A stretch of DNA of 64,000 nucleotides, taken from Novosphingobium sp. CF614 (GTDB lineage Bacteria; Pseudomonadota; Alphaproteobacteria; Sphingomonadales; Sphingomonadaceae). Under the pieces are notes generated by a model, which worked only from the letters and a program-made list of their open reading frames with translations, was not told the origin of the DNA and did not search any database. The stretch covers positions 1-64,000 of the forward strand of contig NZ_FOOR01000011.1 in assembly GCF_900113255.1 (NCBI RefSeq), given 5' to 3'. Of the stretch, positions 25,673 through 35,063 are shown piece by piece. Within the stretch, counting starts at the first letter, position 1. The number at the start of each line of letters is the position of its first letter. The position numbers and the translations under genes are program-made.

Positions 25673-26578
25673 TCAGCCCAGCATCTTCATCGCCATCTCC
25701 CGCACTTCCGCGCCCATGTCCGCGCGGTCGAGGGCAATGGCCAGGGTCGCCTCGACGAAGCCGACTTTCGAACCGCAATCGAAACGGCGGCCGTTGAAAG
25801 TAACGGCATGGAACGGCTGCATGCCAATGAGCTTCGCCATCGAATCGGTCAGTTGGATCTCCCCGCCCGCGCCCTTGCCCTGGCTGGCGAGCAGGCCCAT
25901 GACTTCGGGCTGGAGAATGTAGCGGCCCGATACGATCTTGTTGGAAGGCGCGTCCTCCACCTTGGGCTTTTCCACCAGGCCCTTGACCTCGGTCAGGTTG
26001 CCCCCAAGGATATCGAGCGTTTCGCCCGGCGCGATCACCCCGTAGCTGGAGACTTCCTCCATCGGCACTTCGAGCACCGAGACGAGGTTGCCGCCCACTT
26101 CGCCGTATGCTTCCACCATCTGCGCCATGCAGCCGGGCGTACCGTACATCAGCTCGTCAGGCAGGAAGATCGCGAAAGGCTCGTCGCCGACGACGGCGCG
26201 CGCGCACCAGACCGCGTGGCCCAGCCCGAGCGGAACCTGCTGGCGCACGGTGACGAGGTTGCCCGGCTCGATGCGCGTCGAATCAAGCGGCTCGAGCGAT
26301 TTGCCGCGGCCGGTCATCGTCGCTTCCAGTTCGAAAGCGGTGTCGAAGTGCTCGACGATCGCGGTCTTGCCGCGGCCGGTGACGAAGACGAATTCCTCGA
26401 TTCCCGCCTCGCGCGCCTCGTCCACCGCGTACTGGATCAGCGGACGGTCGACGATGGGGAGCAGTTCCTTCGGAATCGCCTTGGTGGCGGGGAGAAAACG
26501 GGTGCCGAGCCCGGCAACCGGGAATACGGCCTTGCGGACGGGTTTGCGGAAGTTCGAGTCACTCATGGGCGGGTTCAT
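25673..26578 (-). CDS. galU: UTP--glucose-1-phosphate uridylyltransferase
   Basis: This 301-residue enzyme makes UDP-glucose for exopolysaccharide and lipopolysaccharide synthesis. The nucleotidyltransferase signature GLGTRFLPATKAIPKE lies near residue 23, followed by FVFVTGRGKTAIVEHFD and the sugar-site EKP of GLVEKPKVED. I prefer the ATG at 26578, which has AGGAAGG just upstream, over the ATG at 26566. The frame is open far upstream across the murA gene, but that part is not coding. Confidence 0.93.
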   Translation of the reverse strand: MNPPMSDSNFRKPVRKAVFPVAGLGTRFLPATKAIPKELLPIVDRPLIQYAVDEAREAGIEEFVFVTGRGKTAIVEHFDTAFELEATMTGRGKSLEPLDSTRIEPGNLVTVRQQVPLGLGHAVWCARAVVGDEPFAIFLPDELMYGTPGCMAQMVEAYGEVGGNLVSVLEVPMEEVSSYGVIAPGETLDILGGNLTEVKGLVEKPKVEDAPSNKIVSGRYILQPEVMGLLASQGKGAGGEIQLTDSMAKLIGMQPFHAVTFNGRRFDCGSKVGFVEATLAIALDRADMGAEVREMAMKMLG

Positions 26579-26722
26579 TGCCTTCCTGTGTTGCAGTGCG
26601 ATTAAAGCCGCTCGATCAGGGGTGTGCAACAGGGAGACCGCAATCTTACCGAAGCTGTCATCAATCGGATGCCGGTCTGTCGCCCCGTTGCCCCTCCCGC
26701 GTTTCCCGCTAAAGGGCGAACG

Positions 26723-28006
26723 ATGGACAAGATCATCATCGAAGGCGGCAAGTGCCTTTCCGGCATCATTCCCGTTTCCGGCGCCAAGAACGCCGCGCTC
26801 ACCCTGCTGCCCTGCGCACTGCTCACCGACGAGCCGCTGACGCTGCGCAACCTGCCGCGGCTTGCCGACATCGACGGATTCCAGCACCTCATGAACCAGT
26901 TCGGCGTCTCGACGATGATCGCCGGATCGCGCCCGGAGGACTTCGGCCGGGTGATGACTCTCCAGGCCACCCGCATCACCAGTTCGGTCGCGCCTTATGA
27001 CCTGGTGCGCAAGATGCGGGCATCGATCCTGGTGCTGGGGCCGATGCTGGCGCGCATGGGCGAGGCGACCGTCTCGCTGCCCGGCGGCTGCGCCATCGGC
27101 AACCGCCCGATCGACCTGCATCTCAAGGCGCTGGAGGCGCTTGGCGCGCGGATCGAACTGGCCGCTGGCTACGTGAAGGCGATCGCGCCCGATGGCGGGC
27201 TGCCGGGCGGGCGCTATTCCTTCCCGGTGGTCTCGGTCGGCGCGACCGAGAACGCGCTGATGGCCGCCGTCACCGCAAGCGGCAAATCGACCCTGCACAA
27301 CGCCGCGCGCGAGCCGGAGATTGTAGACTTGTGCAACATGCTCGCGGCGATGGGCGCGCAGATCGAGGGCATCGGCACCTCGGACCTCACCATCCACGGC
27401 GTCCCGCGCCTGCACGGTGCCACTTACATGGTGATGCCCGACCGCATCGAGGCCGGCTCCTATGCCTGCGCCGCCGCGATCACCGGCGGAGAGGTCACGC
27501 TGAAGGGCGCGAAGATCGAGGAAATGGAGGCGACCGTGCAGGCGCTGCGCGATGCCGGGGTTCATGTCGAACCGACGGCGGACGGCCTCCATGTCGCCGC
27601 CAACGGCAAGCTTCGGCCGGTCACGCTCTCGACCGCGCCCTACCCCGGCTTCGCCACCGACATGCAGGCCCAGCTCATGGCGCTGCTCTCGCTAGCCGAA
27701 GGCTCCAGCGTGCTGACCGAGACGATCTTCGAGAATCGCTACATGCACGTACCCGAGCTCAACCGCATGGGCGCGCATATAGAGACCAAGGGCCGCACCG
27801 CGATCGTCCACGGCGTGAGCAAGCTGACCGGCGCCGAAGTCATGGCGACCGACCTGCGCGCCTCGATGAGCCTCGTCATCGCGGGCCTCGCCGCCGAGGG
27901 GCAGACTCACGTCCACCGGCTCTACCACCTCGATCGCGGTTACGAGCGGCTGGAGGAGAAGCTGGCCCTGGTGGGCGCGCAGATCGAACGAGTCGGCGGC
28001 GACTGA
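26723..28006 (+). CDS. murA: UDP-N-acetylglucosamine 1-carboxyvinyltransferase
   Basis: This first committed enzyme of peptidoglycan synthesis transfers enolpyruvate from PEP to UDP-GlcNAc. At 427 residues it has the usual length. The catalytic, fosfomycin-sensitive cysteine is in [13 protein letters not shown] near residue 122. The start MDKIIIEGG and the SGAKNAAL motif near residue 20 are typical. AAAGGGCGAACG precedes the ATG at 26723. It is divergent from galU. Confidence 0.95.
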   Translation: MDKIIIEGGKCLSGIIPVSGAKNAALTLLPCALLTDEPLTLRNLPRLADIDGFQHLMNQFGVSTMIAGSRPEDFGRVMTLQATRITSSVAPYDLVRKMRASILVLGPMLARMGEATVSLPGGCAIGNRPIDLHLKALEALGARIELAAGYVKAIAPDGGLPGGRYSFPVVSVGATENALMAAVTASGKSTLHNAAREPEIVDLCNMLAAMGAQIEGIGTSDLTIHGVPRLHGATYMVMPDRIEAGSYACAAAITGGEVTLKGAKIEEMEATVQALRDAGVHVEPTADGLHVAANGKLRPVTLSTAPYPGFATDMQAQLMALLSLAEGSSVLTETIFENRYMHVPELNRMGAHIETKGRTAIVHGVSKLTGAEVMATDLRASMSLVIAGLAAEGQTHVHRLYHLDRGYERLEEKLALVGAQIERVGGD

Positions 28007-28072
28007 GGAAACCCTGCGCGCCCCAGCGCGTTTCGTCTTCGAATCCCGATGGGGGTTTCGAGGAGTTTTGAC

Positions 28073-28297
28073 ATGGGACTGATAAAGATGGCCGCCGTGG
28101 GAGCGGTCGGTTACGCACTCTACAAATACGCAACCCGCGACAAGGAACCGCAGTCGGCCTATGCCGGCGACGCGCATTTCACCAATGTGCGCGACGCCGG
28201 GCCGGAGAACATGGAAAGCGCGCCCAAGCGCTGGTCGAAGACCGACGAGGCGATCGACGAAAGCTTTCCGGCCAGCGATCCGCCGGGCACGTACTGA
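28073..28297 (+). CDS. Small hypothetical membrane-anchored protein
   Basis: This 74-residue protein has a short hydrophobic N-terminus (GLIKMAAVGAVGYALYKYA) and an acidic tail ending DEAIDESFPASDPPGTY. That tail motif, DESFPASDPP, recurs at the ends of many small alphaproteobacterial proteins of unknown role. The ribosome site GAGGAG lies at 28059-28064. It follows murA by 66 nt in the same direction and may share its transcript. Confidence 0.7.
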   Translation: MGLIKMAAVGAVGYALYKYATRDKEPQSAYAGDAHFTNVRDAGPENMESAPKRWSKTDEAIDESFPASDPPGTY

Positions 28298-28322
28298 CCG
28301 CGCACGCCGCTCCCCGTCCGCG

Positions 28323-28550
28323 TCAGGATGTGGTGACGAGCCACACCCTGATCGCGCCGGCAAGGCCAGGCGGCGTCTCCGCTTCCAGCCGATCGGCATC
28401 GATCCGGGCGACCAGTGCATTGACCGGCACCCCCCGGCGTTCCGCCGCCGCCTTCAGCATGTCCCAGAACACCGGTTCGAGGCTGATCGAGGTCTTGTGC
28501 CCGGCGATTTCCACAGAGCGCTTGACCGGCGGGTGATAGGGGGAGGTCAT
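28323..28550 (-). CDS. Ribbon-helix-helix domain protein
   Basis: This 75-residue protein has KRSVEIAGHKTSISLEPVFWDML followed by a helix, the form of the RHH_4-type domain of small DNA-binding proteins. It is probably a transcriptional regulator. Just upstream of its ATG lie two adjacent copies of ACAGATATA (28556-28573), fitting the habit of RHH proteins to bind direct repeats. A longer frame starting at 28634 would run through those repeats and is rejected. Confidence 0.8.
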   Translation of the reverse strand: MTSPYHPPVKRSVEIAGHKTSISLEPVFWDMLKAAAERRGVPVNALVARIDADRLEAETPPGLAGAIRVWLVTTS

Positions 28551-28555
28551 CGCGG

Positions 28556-28573
28556 ACAGATATAACAGATATA
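28556..28573. promoter_or_regulatory. Tandem 9-bp repeat ACAGATATA (candidate RHH operator)
   Basis: ACAGATATA is repeated without a gap at 28556-28564 and 28565-28573, directly upstream of the RHH gene start and about 100 bp before the divergent HTH-DUF4019 gene. The AT-rich block is unlike the surrounding sequence. Confidence 0.5.
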
Positions 28574-28672
28574 GTAGCCCCGTGGTCACCCAGATACGAA
28601 TTTTTTGGGGTGGCGATGCCTGGCGGCGGACCATAGACTGTATGTTTGATTTGAACAGACACGAGCAATCGG

Positions 28673-29449
28673 ATGTCAGAGGGTTATCGCGAACTCACTG
28701 AGAAGGAAAAACAAACGCTGCGTCTGATCGTCCGAGGGCACGATGCAAAATCGATGGCGCGCCATCTCGGATTGTCGGTGCACACCGTGAATGAGCGATT
28801 GCGGGATGCGCGGCGGAAACTGTCCGTATCCAGCAGTCGCGAGGCAGCACGACTGCTATTCGAGACCGAAGGTAAGGATACAAATGGCTTCCCCCAATTT
28901 CTGACGGACAAGCAATTGGGGGAAGCCGAAACCAATGCTGCCGTGAAACAGGATGGGCGGTCGGATGACGGCCAGACGGCGAATCACCGCCATATCTGGG
29001 TTATCGGAGGATTGGTCACCATGTCCCTACTACTTGCAGCCCTTGCGCTGTCCACGATGACGACGATGCAGGGCGCTGCGTCCGTCGCCGGAGCGACTAC
29101 CGCATCACCCGCACCAGCGGCCGAAACCGAAGTTGTACAATCGGCACGGCGATGGCTAGCGCTCGTCGACGAGGGGCGCTGGCAAGAAAGCTGGAGCGCG
29201 ACAGGAAAGGCGTTCAGGGCACTCAATACCAGCCAGAAATGGTCCACAGTATCAGACGAGGTGCGCCCGCCGCTGGGCTTGGTGCTCTCGCGGACTGTCA
29301 GCAGCCAGGAAAGCATACCCGCGCCACCCTACGGTTATGAAGTCGTCAAGTTTCGCACCAGCTTCGTGAACAAACCAGATACAATCGAAACGGTCTCGCT
29401 CATCCGCGAGGACTCCCAATGGAAGGTGGTCGGCTACTGGATCGGCTGA
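28673..29449 (+). CDS. Membrane-anchored LuxR-type HTH protein with DUF4019 domain
   Basis: This 258-residue protein starts with a GerE/LuxR helix-turn-helix (LTEKEKQTLRLIVRGHDAKSMARHLGLSVHTVNERL shows the pattern, residues ~8-60). A single membrane segment follows (VIGGLVTMSLLLAALAL, ~110-128), then a C-terminal DUF4019-type domain (SARRWLALVDEGRWQESW to VVGYWIG) that would be periplasmic. A DNA-binding domain fixed in the membrane suggests direct sensing of an envelope signal, like ToxR-class regulators. The target is unknown. It is divergent from the RHH gene. Confidence 0.82.
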   Translation: MSEGYRELTEKEKQTLRLIVRGHDAKSMARHLGLSVHTVNERLRDARRKLSVSSSREAARLLFETEGKDTNGFPQFLTDKQLGEAETNAAVKQDGRSDDGQTANHRHIWVIGGLVTMSLLLAALALSTMTTMQGAASVAGATTASPAPAAETEVVQSARRWLALVDEGRWQESWSATGKAFRALNTSQKWSTVSDEVRPPLGLVLSRTVSSQESIPAPPYGYEVVKFRTSFVNKPDTIETVSLIREDSQWKVVGYWIG

Positions 29450-29462
29450 CGAGAAGATGGAA

Positions 29463-29481
29463 GACCGGCTCACGGCCGGTC
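29463..29481. terminator. Hairpin between convergent HTH-DUF4019 gene and phbB
   Basis: GACCGGC (29463-29469) pairs with GCCGGTC (29475-29481) around TCACG, and partly complementary GGAA/TTCC flanks extend it. Lying between two genes that end toward each other, it could serve both. There is no T-run. Confidence 0.45.
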
Positions 29482-29496
29482 GTCCTTCCACCACTC

Positions 29497-30219
29497 TCAG
29501 TACATATGCTGGCCGCCGTTGATGCTCATCGTCGAACCGGTGATGAAGGCGGCGTTTTCGGAACAGAGGAAAGCGCAGCCGCGCGCGATCTCGTAGGCGT
29601 GGCCGAGGCGGCCGACCGGGATCTTGGCGACGATCTTTTCCAGCACCGGCGCCGGGACGGCCGCAACCATGTCGGTATCGATGTAGCCGGGCGCGATGGC
29701 GTTCACGGTCACGCCGTACTTGGCGCCTTCCTGCGCCAGCGCCTTGGTGAAGCCGTGGATGCCGGACTTGGCGGCTGCATAGTTGACCTGGCCGTATTGC
29801 CCGGCCTGGCCGTTGATCGAACCGATGTTGACGATGCGGCCCCAGCCGCGCTCGCGCATGCCGGGAAAGCAAGCCTTGGCCATGTTGAAGCAGCCGCCCA
29901 GGTTGATGCGCATGACATCGTTCCAGTCCTCGAAGCTCATCTTGTGCAGCACGCCGTCGCGCGTGACCCCCGCGTTGTTGATGACGATATCCACGGGCCC
30001 CACTTCGGCGGCGACCCGGGCACAGCCTTCCAGTGCGGCCTCGTGATCGCCCACGTCCCACTTGTAAGCGGGAATGCCGGTCGCCTCGGTGAACGCCTTG
30101 GCCTTCTCCTCGTTGCCGGCATAGTTCGCGACAACCGCATGGCCCCTATCCTTCAGGGCCAGCGAGATGGCTTCCCCGATACCCCTGGTCCCGCCGGTAA
30201 CAATAGCAACGCGCGCCAT
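29497..30219 (-). CDS. phbB: Acetoacetyl-CoA reductase
   Basis: This 240-residue short-chain dehydrogenase reduces acetoacetyl-CoA with NADPH to (R)-3-hydroxybutyryl-CoA, the polyhydroxybutyrate precursor. Motifs are TGGTRGIG (cofactor), NNAGVTRDG, the catalytic Ser in NIGSINGQ and YAAAKSG, and the family C-terminus STMSINGGQHMY. It stands alone, without phbA or phbC nearby. Two ATTGC/GCAAT inverted sites lie 110-140 bp upstream. Confidence 0.93.
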   Translation of the reverse strand: MARVAIVTGGTRGIGEAISLALKDRGHAVVANYAGNEEKAKAFTEATGIPAYKWDVGDHEAALEGCARVAAEVGPVDIVINNAGVTRDGVLHKMSFEDWNDVMRINLGGCFNMAKACFPGMRERGWGRIVNIGSINGQAGQYGQVNYAAAKSGIHGFTKALAQEGAKYGVTVNAIAPGYIDTDMVAAVPAPVLEKIVAKIPVGRLGHAYEIARGCAFLCSENAAFITGSTMSINGGQHMY

Positions 30220-30328
30220 ATGAAGCCTTTCGCCTTAGTGTGCATCCACCAGGCACAGTGCTAGGAAATGCCAGCGAAATGGGCAAGGCCGCGCGGGCGC
30301 ATTCGACGGGCCATTCGGCAGCAATGGA

Positions 30329-30360
30329 ATTGCATATTCCGCAATCTACATTGCTGCAAT
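30329..30360. promoter_or_regulatory. ATTGC/GCAAT inverted sites upstream of phbB
   Basis: ATTGC-N7-GCAAT spans 30329-30345 and the palindrome ATTGCTGCAAT spans 30350-30360. They resemble the TTGCAA palindromes at 15416-15450. Polyhydroxybutyrate regulators of the PhaR type use TGC/GCA half-sites, so PhaR is a reasonable but unproven candidate. Confidence 0.4.
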
Positions 30361-31079
30361 CAGAAGCGGAACTGGGTTCCCACGTAGACGGCCTGGCTGT
30401 CCTGCTTGCCGTCGGTCAACGGCAACAGGCGTTCGCGTTCCTGGGAATAGCGCACGCCGGCGGTGACATCGAGATTGTCGGTCACGCGATAGGCGCCGCT
30501 CAAGTCCACTTCGCCGGCGTCGCCGGCGAACGTGCGCGGCGCGCGTCCGGGAGCGCGCTTCTCGTCGATCGAGAGGCGCGTGCTGAACCGGGGTTCCTTT
30601 CCTTCGATAACGCCCGGTGCCAAGCTGAACTTCCTGAGGTCGGGCAAGTCTGCCAAGGGCTTGCTGGCCGGTTGCGACGTGAGTTCCTGCGCGAAATTCT
30701 GGTAACCGCGCGAAATGCCGAGGTTAAACGCGGTCGGCGCCATGCGCATGCGCCCTGGCTCGGCGGCGTTTTGCGCCAGTTGCGACGGGCCGCGCACGAT
30801 GATCGCCTTTGCCGCCTCCGGATCGACGCGGACGGCAACGGTCACCGCACGGTCCGGGCGGTTGGGCGTGCCTGCCGGCGTGAACGGAAAGAGTTGCCCC
30901 TTTGCCAGCGAACGCATGGCGATGGCGCGAAAGAGTTTCTCGGGCGAAGCGTCCGGATCGAGCGAGCCGATCGGCGCGGCCGGTGCGGAGAGCATCGAAA
31001 AGCTGGTGGAAAACGCCATTACCGCACTCGGCAAGGCAAGCACGCCGACGCTTGCCGCAAGCAGCAGCCCGGTCTTCAT
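30360..31079 (-). CDS. Hypothetical envelope protein (possible small outer-membrane barrel)
   Basis: This 239-residue protein has a clear signal peptide (TGLLLAASVGVLALPSAVMA) and no family I recognise. The C-terminal third looks like outer-membrane beta strands (VDLSGAYRVTDNLDVTAGVRYSQ) and ends YVGTQFRF; a terminal Phe is a barrel-assembly signal. The N-terminal part is Ala/Pro-rich. AGAGG precedes the ATG at 31079; starts further upstream (31115, 31187) lack one. It is divergent from the DUF3576-leuS genes. Confidence 0.72.
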   Translation of the reverse strand: MKTGLLLAASVGVLALPSAVMAFSTSFSMLSAPAAPIGSLDPDASPEKLFRAIAMRSLAKGQLFPFTPAGTPNRPDRAVTVAVRVDPEAAKAIIVRGPSQLAQNAAEPGRMRMAPTAFNLGISRGYQNFAQELTSQPASKPLADLPDLRKFSLAPGVIEGKEPRFSTRLSIDEKRAPGRAPRTFAGDAGEVDLSGAYRVTDNLDVTAGVRYSQERERLLPLTDGKQDSQAVYVGTQFRF

Positions 31080-31424
31080 GCCACCTCTGGACGCGGTGCC
31101 GCGTTCCGAAACCATGGTACAGCCCTGTTGTTTCCCGTGTTCATCAGACCGCCTTTCCCCCGCCAGGGCTCGCGCAGCCGATACCATCTATTCGCACCAT
31201 CGCATTAACACAGCCTGATCGCCGGCGGGAGATGGGAAAGGCGCGGGGGCGTATCGTTCCCGGGATCCTATCGCGCGGCACGCGCGCAGCGTTCAGCAAC
31301 GATTTAGGCGCGGATGCCGAGGAAGGCGCACTTGCCGGCCGTGACGCGGCGGCTATAGAGGCGTTTGATGGCGGGTTCCGGTTTTTCCGGCCTCCCGTCG
31401 GCCAAGACAGGAACTGGAACGACA
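31080..31424. other. Non-coding gap between envelope gene and DUF3576 gene
   Basis: These 345 bases separate divergent genes. I see no convincing gene, RNA or repeat. The only feature I can point to is the promoter-like pair at 31332-31359. Confidence 0.4.
31332..31359 (+). promoter_or_regulatory. Possible promoter of DUF3576-leuS-lptE-holA
   Basis: TTGCCG (31332-31337) and TATAGA (31354-31359) are 16 bp apart and lie 66 bp before the DUF3576 ATG. Each matches the housekeeping consensus at four of six positions. Confidence 0.35.
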
Positions 31425-31892
31425 ATGACAGGCAGCACCGATACCGGCCTTTTCACCGCACGCGCGCTGGTGACCGCGGCTTCCTGCGCCGTGGTGGCGC
31501 TCGCGCTGGCCGGCTGCGGCGGCGGCAGGAAGCATGTGGGCGGCGCCCTGGCGCCCTCGCAGGTGAACACCATCGGCGTGAACAGCTACCTCTGGCGGGC
31601 CAGCCTCGATTCGCTTTCGTTCATGCCGCTGCTTCAGTCGGACAGTGCCGGCGGCGTCATCGTTACCGACTGGTATACCAATCCGAAGAACCCGGGCGAG
31701 CGAGTCAAAGTCTCGGTCATGATCCTCGACAAGGACTTGCGCGCAGATGCGCTGCGGGTAACGGCCGTGCGCGAGGTGGCGCAAGGCGGGGGCTGGGTTT
31801 CGGCTCCGGTCCAGGCGGCAACCGTGCAGAAGCTGGAAGACGTCATCCTGACCCGCGCGCGCGACTTGCGCCGCGATTCGCTGGGCGGCTGA
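31425..31892 (+). CDS. DUF3576 lipoprotein
   Basis: This 155-residue protein has a lipoprotein signal (VVALALAGCGGG; Cys near 31). A DUF3576 domain follows (IGVNSYLWRASLDSLSFMPL, GGVIVTDWYTNP, VSVMILDKDLRADALRV). The family is alphaproteobacterial, and I know it next to leuS, as here; its role is unknown but the location should be the cell envelope. GGAAC-type ribosome sites lie before the ATG at 31425. leuS starts 59 nt downstream. Confidence 0.88.
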   Translation: MTGSTDTGLFTARALVTAASCAVVALALAGCGGGRKHVGGALAPSQVNTIGVNSYLWRASLDSLSFMPLLQSDSAGGVIVTDWYTNPKNPGERVKVSVMILDKDLRADALRVTAVREVAQGGGWVSAPVQAATVQKLEDVILTRARDLRRDSLGG

Positions 31893-31951
31893 TCCCGGCT
31901 CCGACTTGATCGATTTTGGCGAGCGGGACGCTCGCAGGAGATTTGAGTGAC

Positions 31952-34471
31952 ATGACCGAGCGGTTCGATCCGGCTCAGGCGGACACACGCTGGCAGGCGG
32001 CGTGGGACGAAGCGCAGTGCTTCAAGGCGGACGATACGAGCGTGAAGCCGCGCAGCTATGTCCTGGAAATGTTCCCCTATCCCTCGGGGCGCATTCATAT
32101 TGGGCACGTCCGCAACTACACGATGGGCGACGTGCTGGCCCGCTACAAGCGGATGAAGGGCTTCGAAGTGCTCCATCCCATGGGCTGGGACGCTTTCGGC
32201 ATGCCGGCCGAGAACGCGGCGATGGAAAAGGGCGTACACCCTGGCGGCTGGACGCGCGAGAACATCGCCAACATGAAGGCCCAGTTGAAGCGCCTCGGCT
32301 TCGCGCTCGACTGGAGCCGCGAGATCGCCACTTGCGAGCCCGAATACTATGGCCACGAACAGGCGCTGTTCCTCGACCTCTACGAAGCGGGGCTGGTCTA
32401 CCGGCGGGAATCGGCGGTCAACTGGGATCCGGTCGACCAGACCGTGCTCGCCAACGAGCAGGTGATCGACGGGCGCGGCTGGCGCTCTGGTGCACTGGTG
32501 GAGAAGCGCAAGCTGAACCAGTGGTTCCTCAAGATCACCGACTTCGCCGAAGATCTGCTCGAAGGGCTCGGCGCCCTGGAAAACTGGCCCGAGAAGGTCC
32601 GGACCATGCAGGAGAACTGGATCGGCAAGAGCCAGGGCCTGCAGTTCCGCTTCGATCTTTCGAACGGCGAGCACCTCGAAGTCTATACGACCCGGCCGGA
32701 CACGATCTTCGGCGCCAGCTTCGTGGCGGTCGCGGCCGATCATCCGATCGCCCAGGCCGTCGCCATGAGCAATTGCGACGCGGCCAAGTTCATCGACTTG
32801 TGCAAGCAGGGCGGCACCACGGCGGCCGAGGTGGAAACCGCGGAGAAGCTCGGCTTCGATACCGGAATCGGCGCCAGGCACCCGATCACCGGAGCGTACC
32901 TGCCCGTCTTCATCGCCAATTTCGTGCTGATGGACTACGGCACCGGCGCGATCATGGCCGTGCCCGGCCACGACCAGCGCGATTTCGATTTCGCGACCAA
33001 GTACGGCCTGCCGATCCCGCGCGTCATCGCCGCGAGCCTGGAGGATGCCGACAAGCCCTTCGCCGGTGAAGCGGAAGCCGGTGACGGTGTCTGCGTGAAC
33101 TCCGGCTTCCTGGACGGCATGAACGTTGCCGAGGCCAAGGCCGCCGTCATCGCTCGCTCCGAAGCCGAAGGCTGGGGTGAAGGCAAGACCGTGTGGCGCC
33201 TGCGCGACTGGGGCGTCAGCCGCCAGCGTTACTGGGGCACGCCGATTCCGTTCATCCACTGCGAGGTCTGCGGCGTCGTCCCGGTGCCCAAGAAGCACCT
33301 GCCGGTGACCCTGCCCGAGGATGTCGACTTCTCCACCCCCGGAAATCCGCTGGTGCGCCACCCGACCTGGAAGCATGTCGACTGCCCGCAATGCGGCAAG
33401 CCGGCCCGGCGCGAAACCGACACGCTGGATACTTTTGTCGATTCCTCGTGGTATTTCCTGCGCTTCGCCAGCCAGCCGGACGATCGCCCCTTCGATCCCG
33501 CGCAGATCGCGCAGTGGCTGCCGGTCGAGCAGTATATCGGCGGCATCGAGCATGCGATCCTCCATCTGCTCTACGCCCGCTTCTGGACCCGCGCGCTGGC
33601 CCGGATCGGCAAGATCGAGGTCAAGGAGCCCTTCGCCAGCCTGTTCACGCAGGGCATGGTGACGCACGAGACCTACTTTCGCATCGATGACGGCAACGGC
33701 CAGCCGGTGTTCTTCTCGCCCGGCGAAATCGAGCGCGGTGCCGAGAGCGCCATCCTCGCCGCCGATGGCGCGCCGGTGGAGATCGGCCGCGTCATCAAGA
33801 TGTCGAAGTCGAAGAAGAACGTCGTCGATCCCGATGAGATCGTCGCAACTTACGGCGCCGACGCGATCCGCTGGTTCATGCTGTCCGACAGCCCGCCCGA
33901 GCGCGACCTGCCCTGGTCGGAAGCCGGCATCGAGGGCTGCGCGCGCTTCGTCCAGCGCCTGTGGCGCCTGTTCGGTCAATATGACGCAGCGGCCCAAGGC
34001 GAGGACAAGGCGGTCGACCGCAAGACCCACCAGACCGTCGCCGCCGTCGCCGACGATATCGAGGCGCTCGGCTTCAACAAGGCCGTCGCGCGCATCTACG
34101 AACTGACCGGCGTGATCGAGAAAGCACCGCCTTCCGCCAGCCGCTCCGCCGCGATCCGCACCGTGCTGCTGCTCATCTCGCCGATGATGCCGCACTTGGC
34201 TGAAGAAGCTTATGCGGTCTTCGGCCAAGGCCTGGTCGCCACCGCCGCCTGGCCCGAAGTCGATCCGGCGCTGCTGGTGGAGGACGAAGTCACCATCGCC
34301 ATCCAGGTCAAGGGCAAGCTGCGCGATACCCTGACAGTCGCCAAGGGCATGGCGAGGGACGAGCTGGAGGCGCTTGCCCTTGCCAGCGAGAAGGTGCAGC
34401 GTGCCCTCGATGGAGCCGAAGTGCGCAAAGTGATCGTCGTGCCTGACCGCCTGGTGAACCTCGTCGCGTGA
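31952..34471 (+). CDS. leuS: Leucyl-tRNA synthetase
   Basis: This class I synthetase of 839 residues charges tRNA-Leu. The HIGH motif appears as [15 protein letters not shown] near residue 44 and KMSKS as [14 protein letters not shown] near residue 616. The CP1 editing domain contains [12 protein letters not shown], with the usual editing threonines. AGGAG precedes the ATG at 31952; 12 more codons upstream are rejected. lptE overlaps its stop by 4 nt. Confidence 0.96.
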   Translation: MTERFDPAQADTRWQAAWDEAQCFKADDTSVKPRSYVLEMFPYPSGRIHIGHVRNYTMGDVLARYKRMKGFEVLHPMGWDAFGMPAENAAMEKGVHPGGWTRENIANMKAQLKRLGFALDWSREIATCEPEYYGHEQALFLDLYEAGLVYRRESAVNWDPVDQTVLANEQVIDGRGWRSGALVEKRKLNQWFLKITDFAEDLLEGLGALENWPEKVRTMQENWIGKSQGLQFRFDLSNGEHLEVYTTRPDTIFGASFVAVAADHPIAQAVAMSNCDAAKFIDLCKQGGTTAAEVETAEKLGFDTGIGARHPITGAYLPVFIANFVLMDYGTGAIMAVPGHDQRDFDFATKYGLPIPRVIAASLEDADKPFAGEAEAGDGVCVNSGFLDGMNVAEAKAAVIARSEAEGWGEGKTVWRLRDWGVSRQRYWGTPIPFIHCEVCGVVPVPKKHLPVTLPEDVDFSTPGNPLVRHPTWKHVDCPQCGKPARRETDTLDTFVDSSWYFLRFASQPDDRPFDPAQIAQWLPVEQYIGGIEHAILHLLYARFWTRALARIGKIEVKEPFASLFTQGMVTHETYFRIDDGNGQPVFFSPGEIERGAESAILAADGAPVEIGRVIKMSKSKKNVVDPDEIVATYGADAIRWFMLSDSPPERDLPWSEAGIEGCARFVQRLWRLFGQYDAAAQGEDKAVDRKTHQTVAAVADDIEALGFNKAVARIYELTGVIEKAPPSASRSAAIRTVLLLISPMMPHLAEEAYAVFGQGLVATAAWPEVDPALLVEDEVTIAIQVKGKLRDTLTVAKGMARDELEALALASEKVQRALDGAEVRKVIVVPDRLVNLVA

Positions 34472-34977
34472 GAGTGCCGGTCGCCCTTGCCGGAGCCTTG
34501 ACGCTCGCTGCCACGATGCTTTCGGGATGCGGGCTCAAGCCGATGTACGCCGGGGGCGGCAACGGCGCGGTCGCGCGCGGGCTTTCGGGTGTCCAGGTCG
34601 CCGCGATCGATGGCCGCGCCGGCTGGCTGGTGCGCAATGCGCTGGTCGATGAACTCGGGGCCGGGGGCAACGCCGCGCCGCGCTACCGGCTCGACGTGCG
34701 GCTTGACGACAAGCTGGAGGGCTTCGCGCTGCTTTCCGACGATACCATCGGCCGCGAACGGCGCACTTTGCGCGCGCGCTACCAGCTTGTCGACCTGGCG
34801 AGCGGTGACATCGTGCTCGACGCCACTGCCGGTTCGGACGCGGGCATCGACGTCGTCTCCTCCGACTATGCGACGATCGCCGCCGAGCAGACCGCGCTGG
34901 AAAACCTGTCGAAGGACGTCGCCAGCCGCATCGTCACCAGTGTCGCGCTGCGCCTGCGCGGCGATACCCGCCAGTAA
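34468..34977 (+). CDS. lptE: LPS assembly lipoprotein LptE
   Basis: LptE plugs and supports LptD during lipopolysaccharide insertion at the outer membrane. This 169-residue protein has a lipoprotein signal ([16 protein letters not shown]; Cys near 21) and the usual small two-layer domain. It starts with GTG inside the leuS stop (GTGA), so it is translationally coupled. The order leuS-lptE-holA is classic in proteobacteria. Confidence 0.88.
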   Translation: MRVPVALAGALTLAATMLSGCGLKPMYAGGGNGAVARGLSGVQVAAIDGRAGWLVRNALVDELGAGGNAAPRYRLDVRLDDKLEGFALLSDDTIGRERRTLRARYQLVDLASGDIVLDATAGSDAGIDVVSSDYATIAAEQTALENLSKDVASRIVTSVALRLRGDTRQ

Positions 34978-35063
34978 GGGCTCGTGGCGTCGTTCCCGGT
35001 TGAGCAGGCCTCATTCCCGCTCCCCCGCAGGGGCGGGATCGGCACCCATCGACGAAGCCGCGC

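Noticed and set aside
28020..28060. CTTCGAATCCC resembling a tRNA T-loop
   Set aside because: No cloverleaf can be formed around it and no anticodon arm is present. I found no tRNA or rRNA gene in the window.
31634..34228. An 864-codon minus-strand frame opposite leuS
   Set aside because: It is the antisense shadow of a leucyl-tRNA synthetase with intact HIGH and KMSKS motifs.
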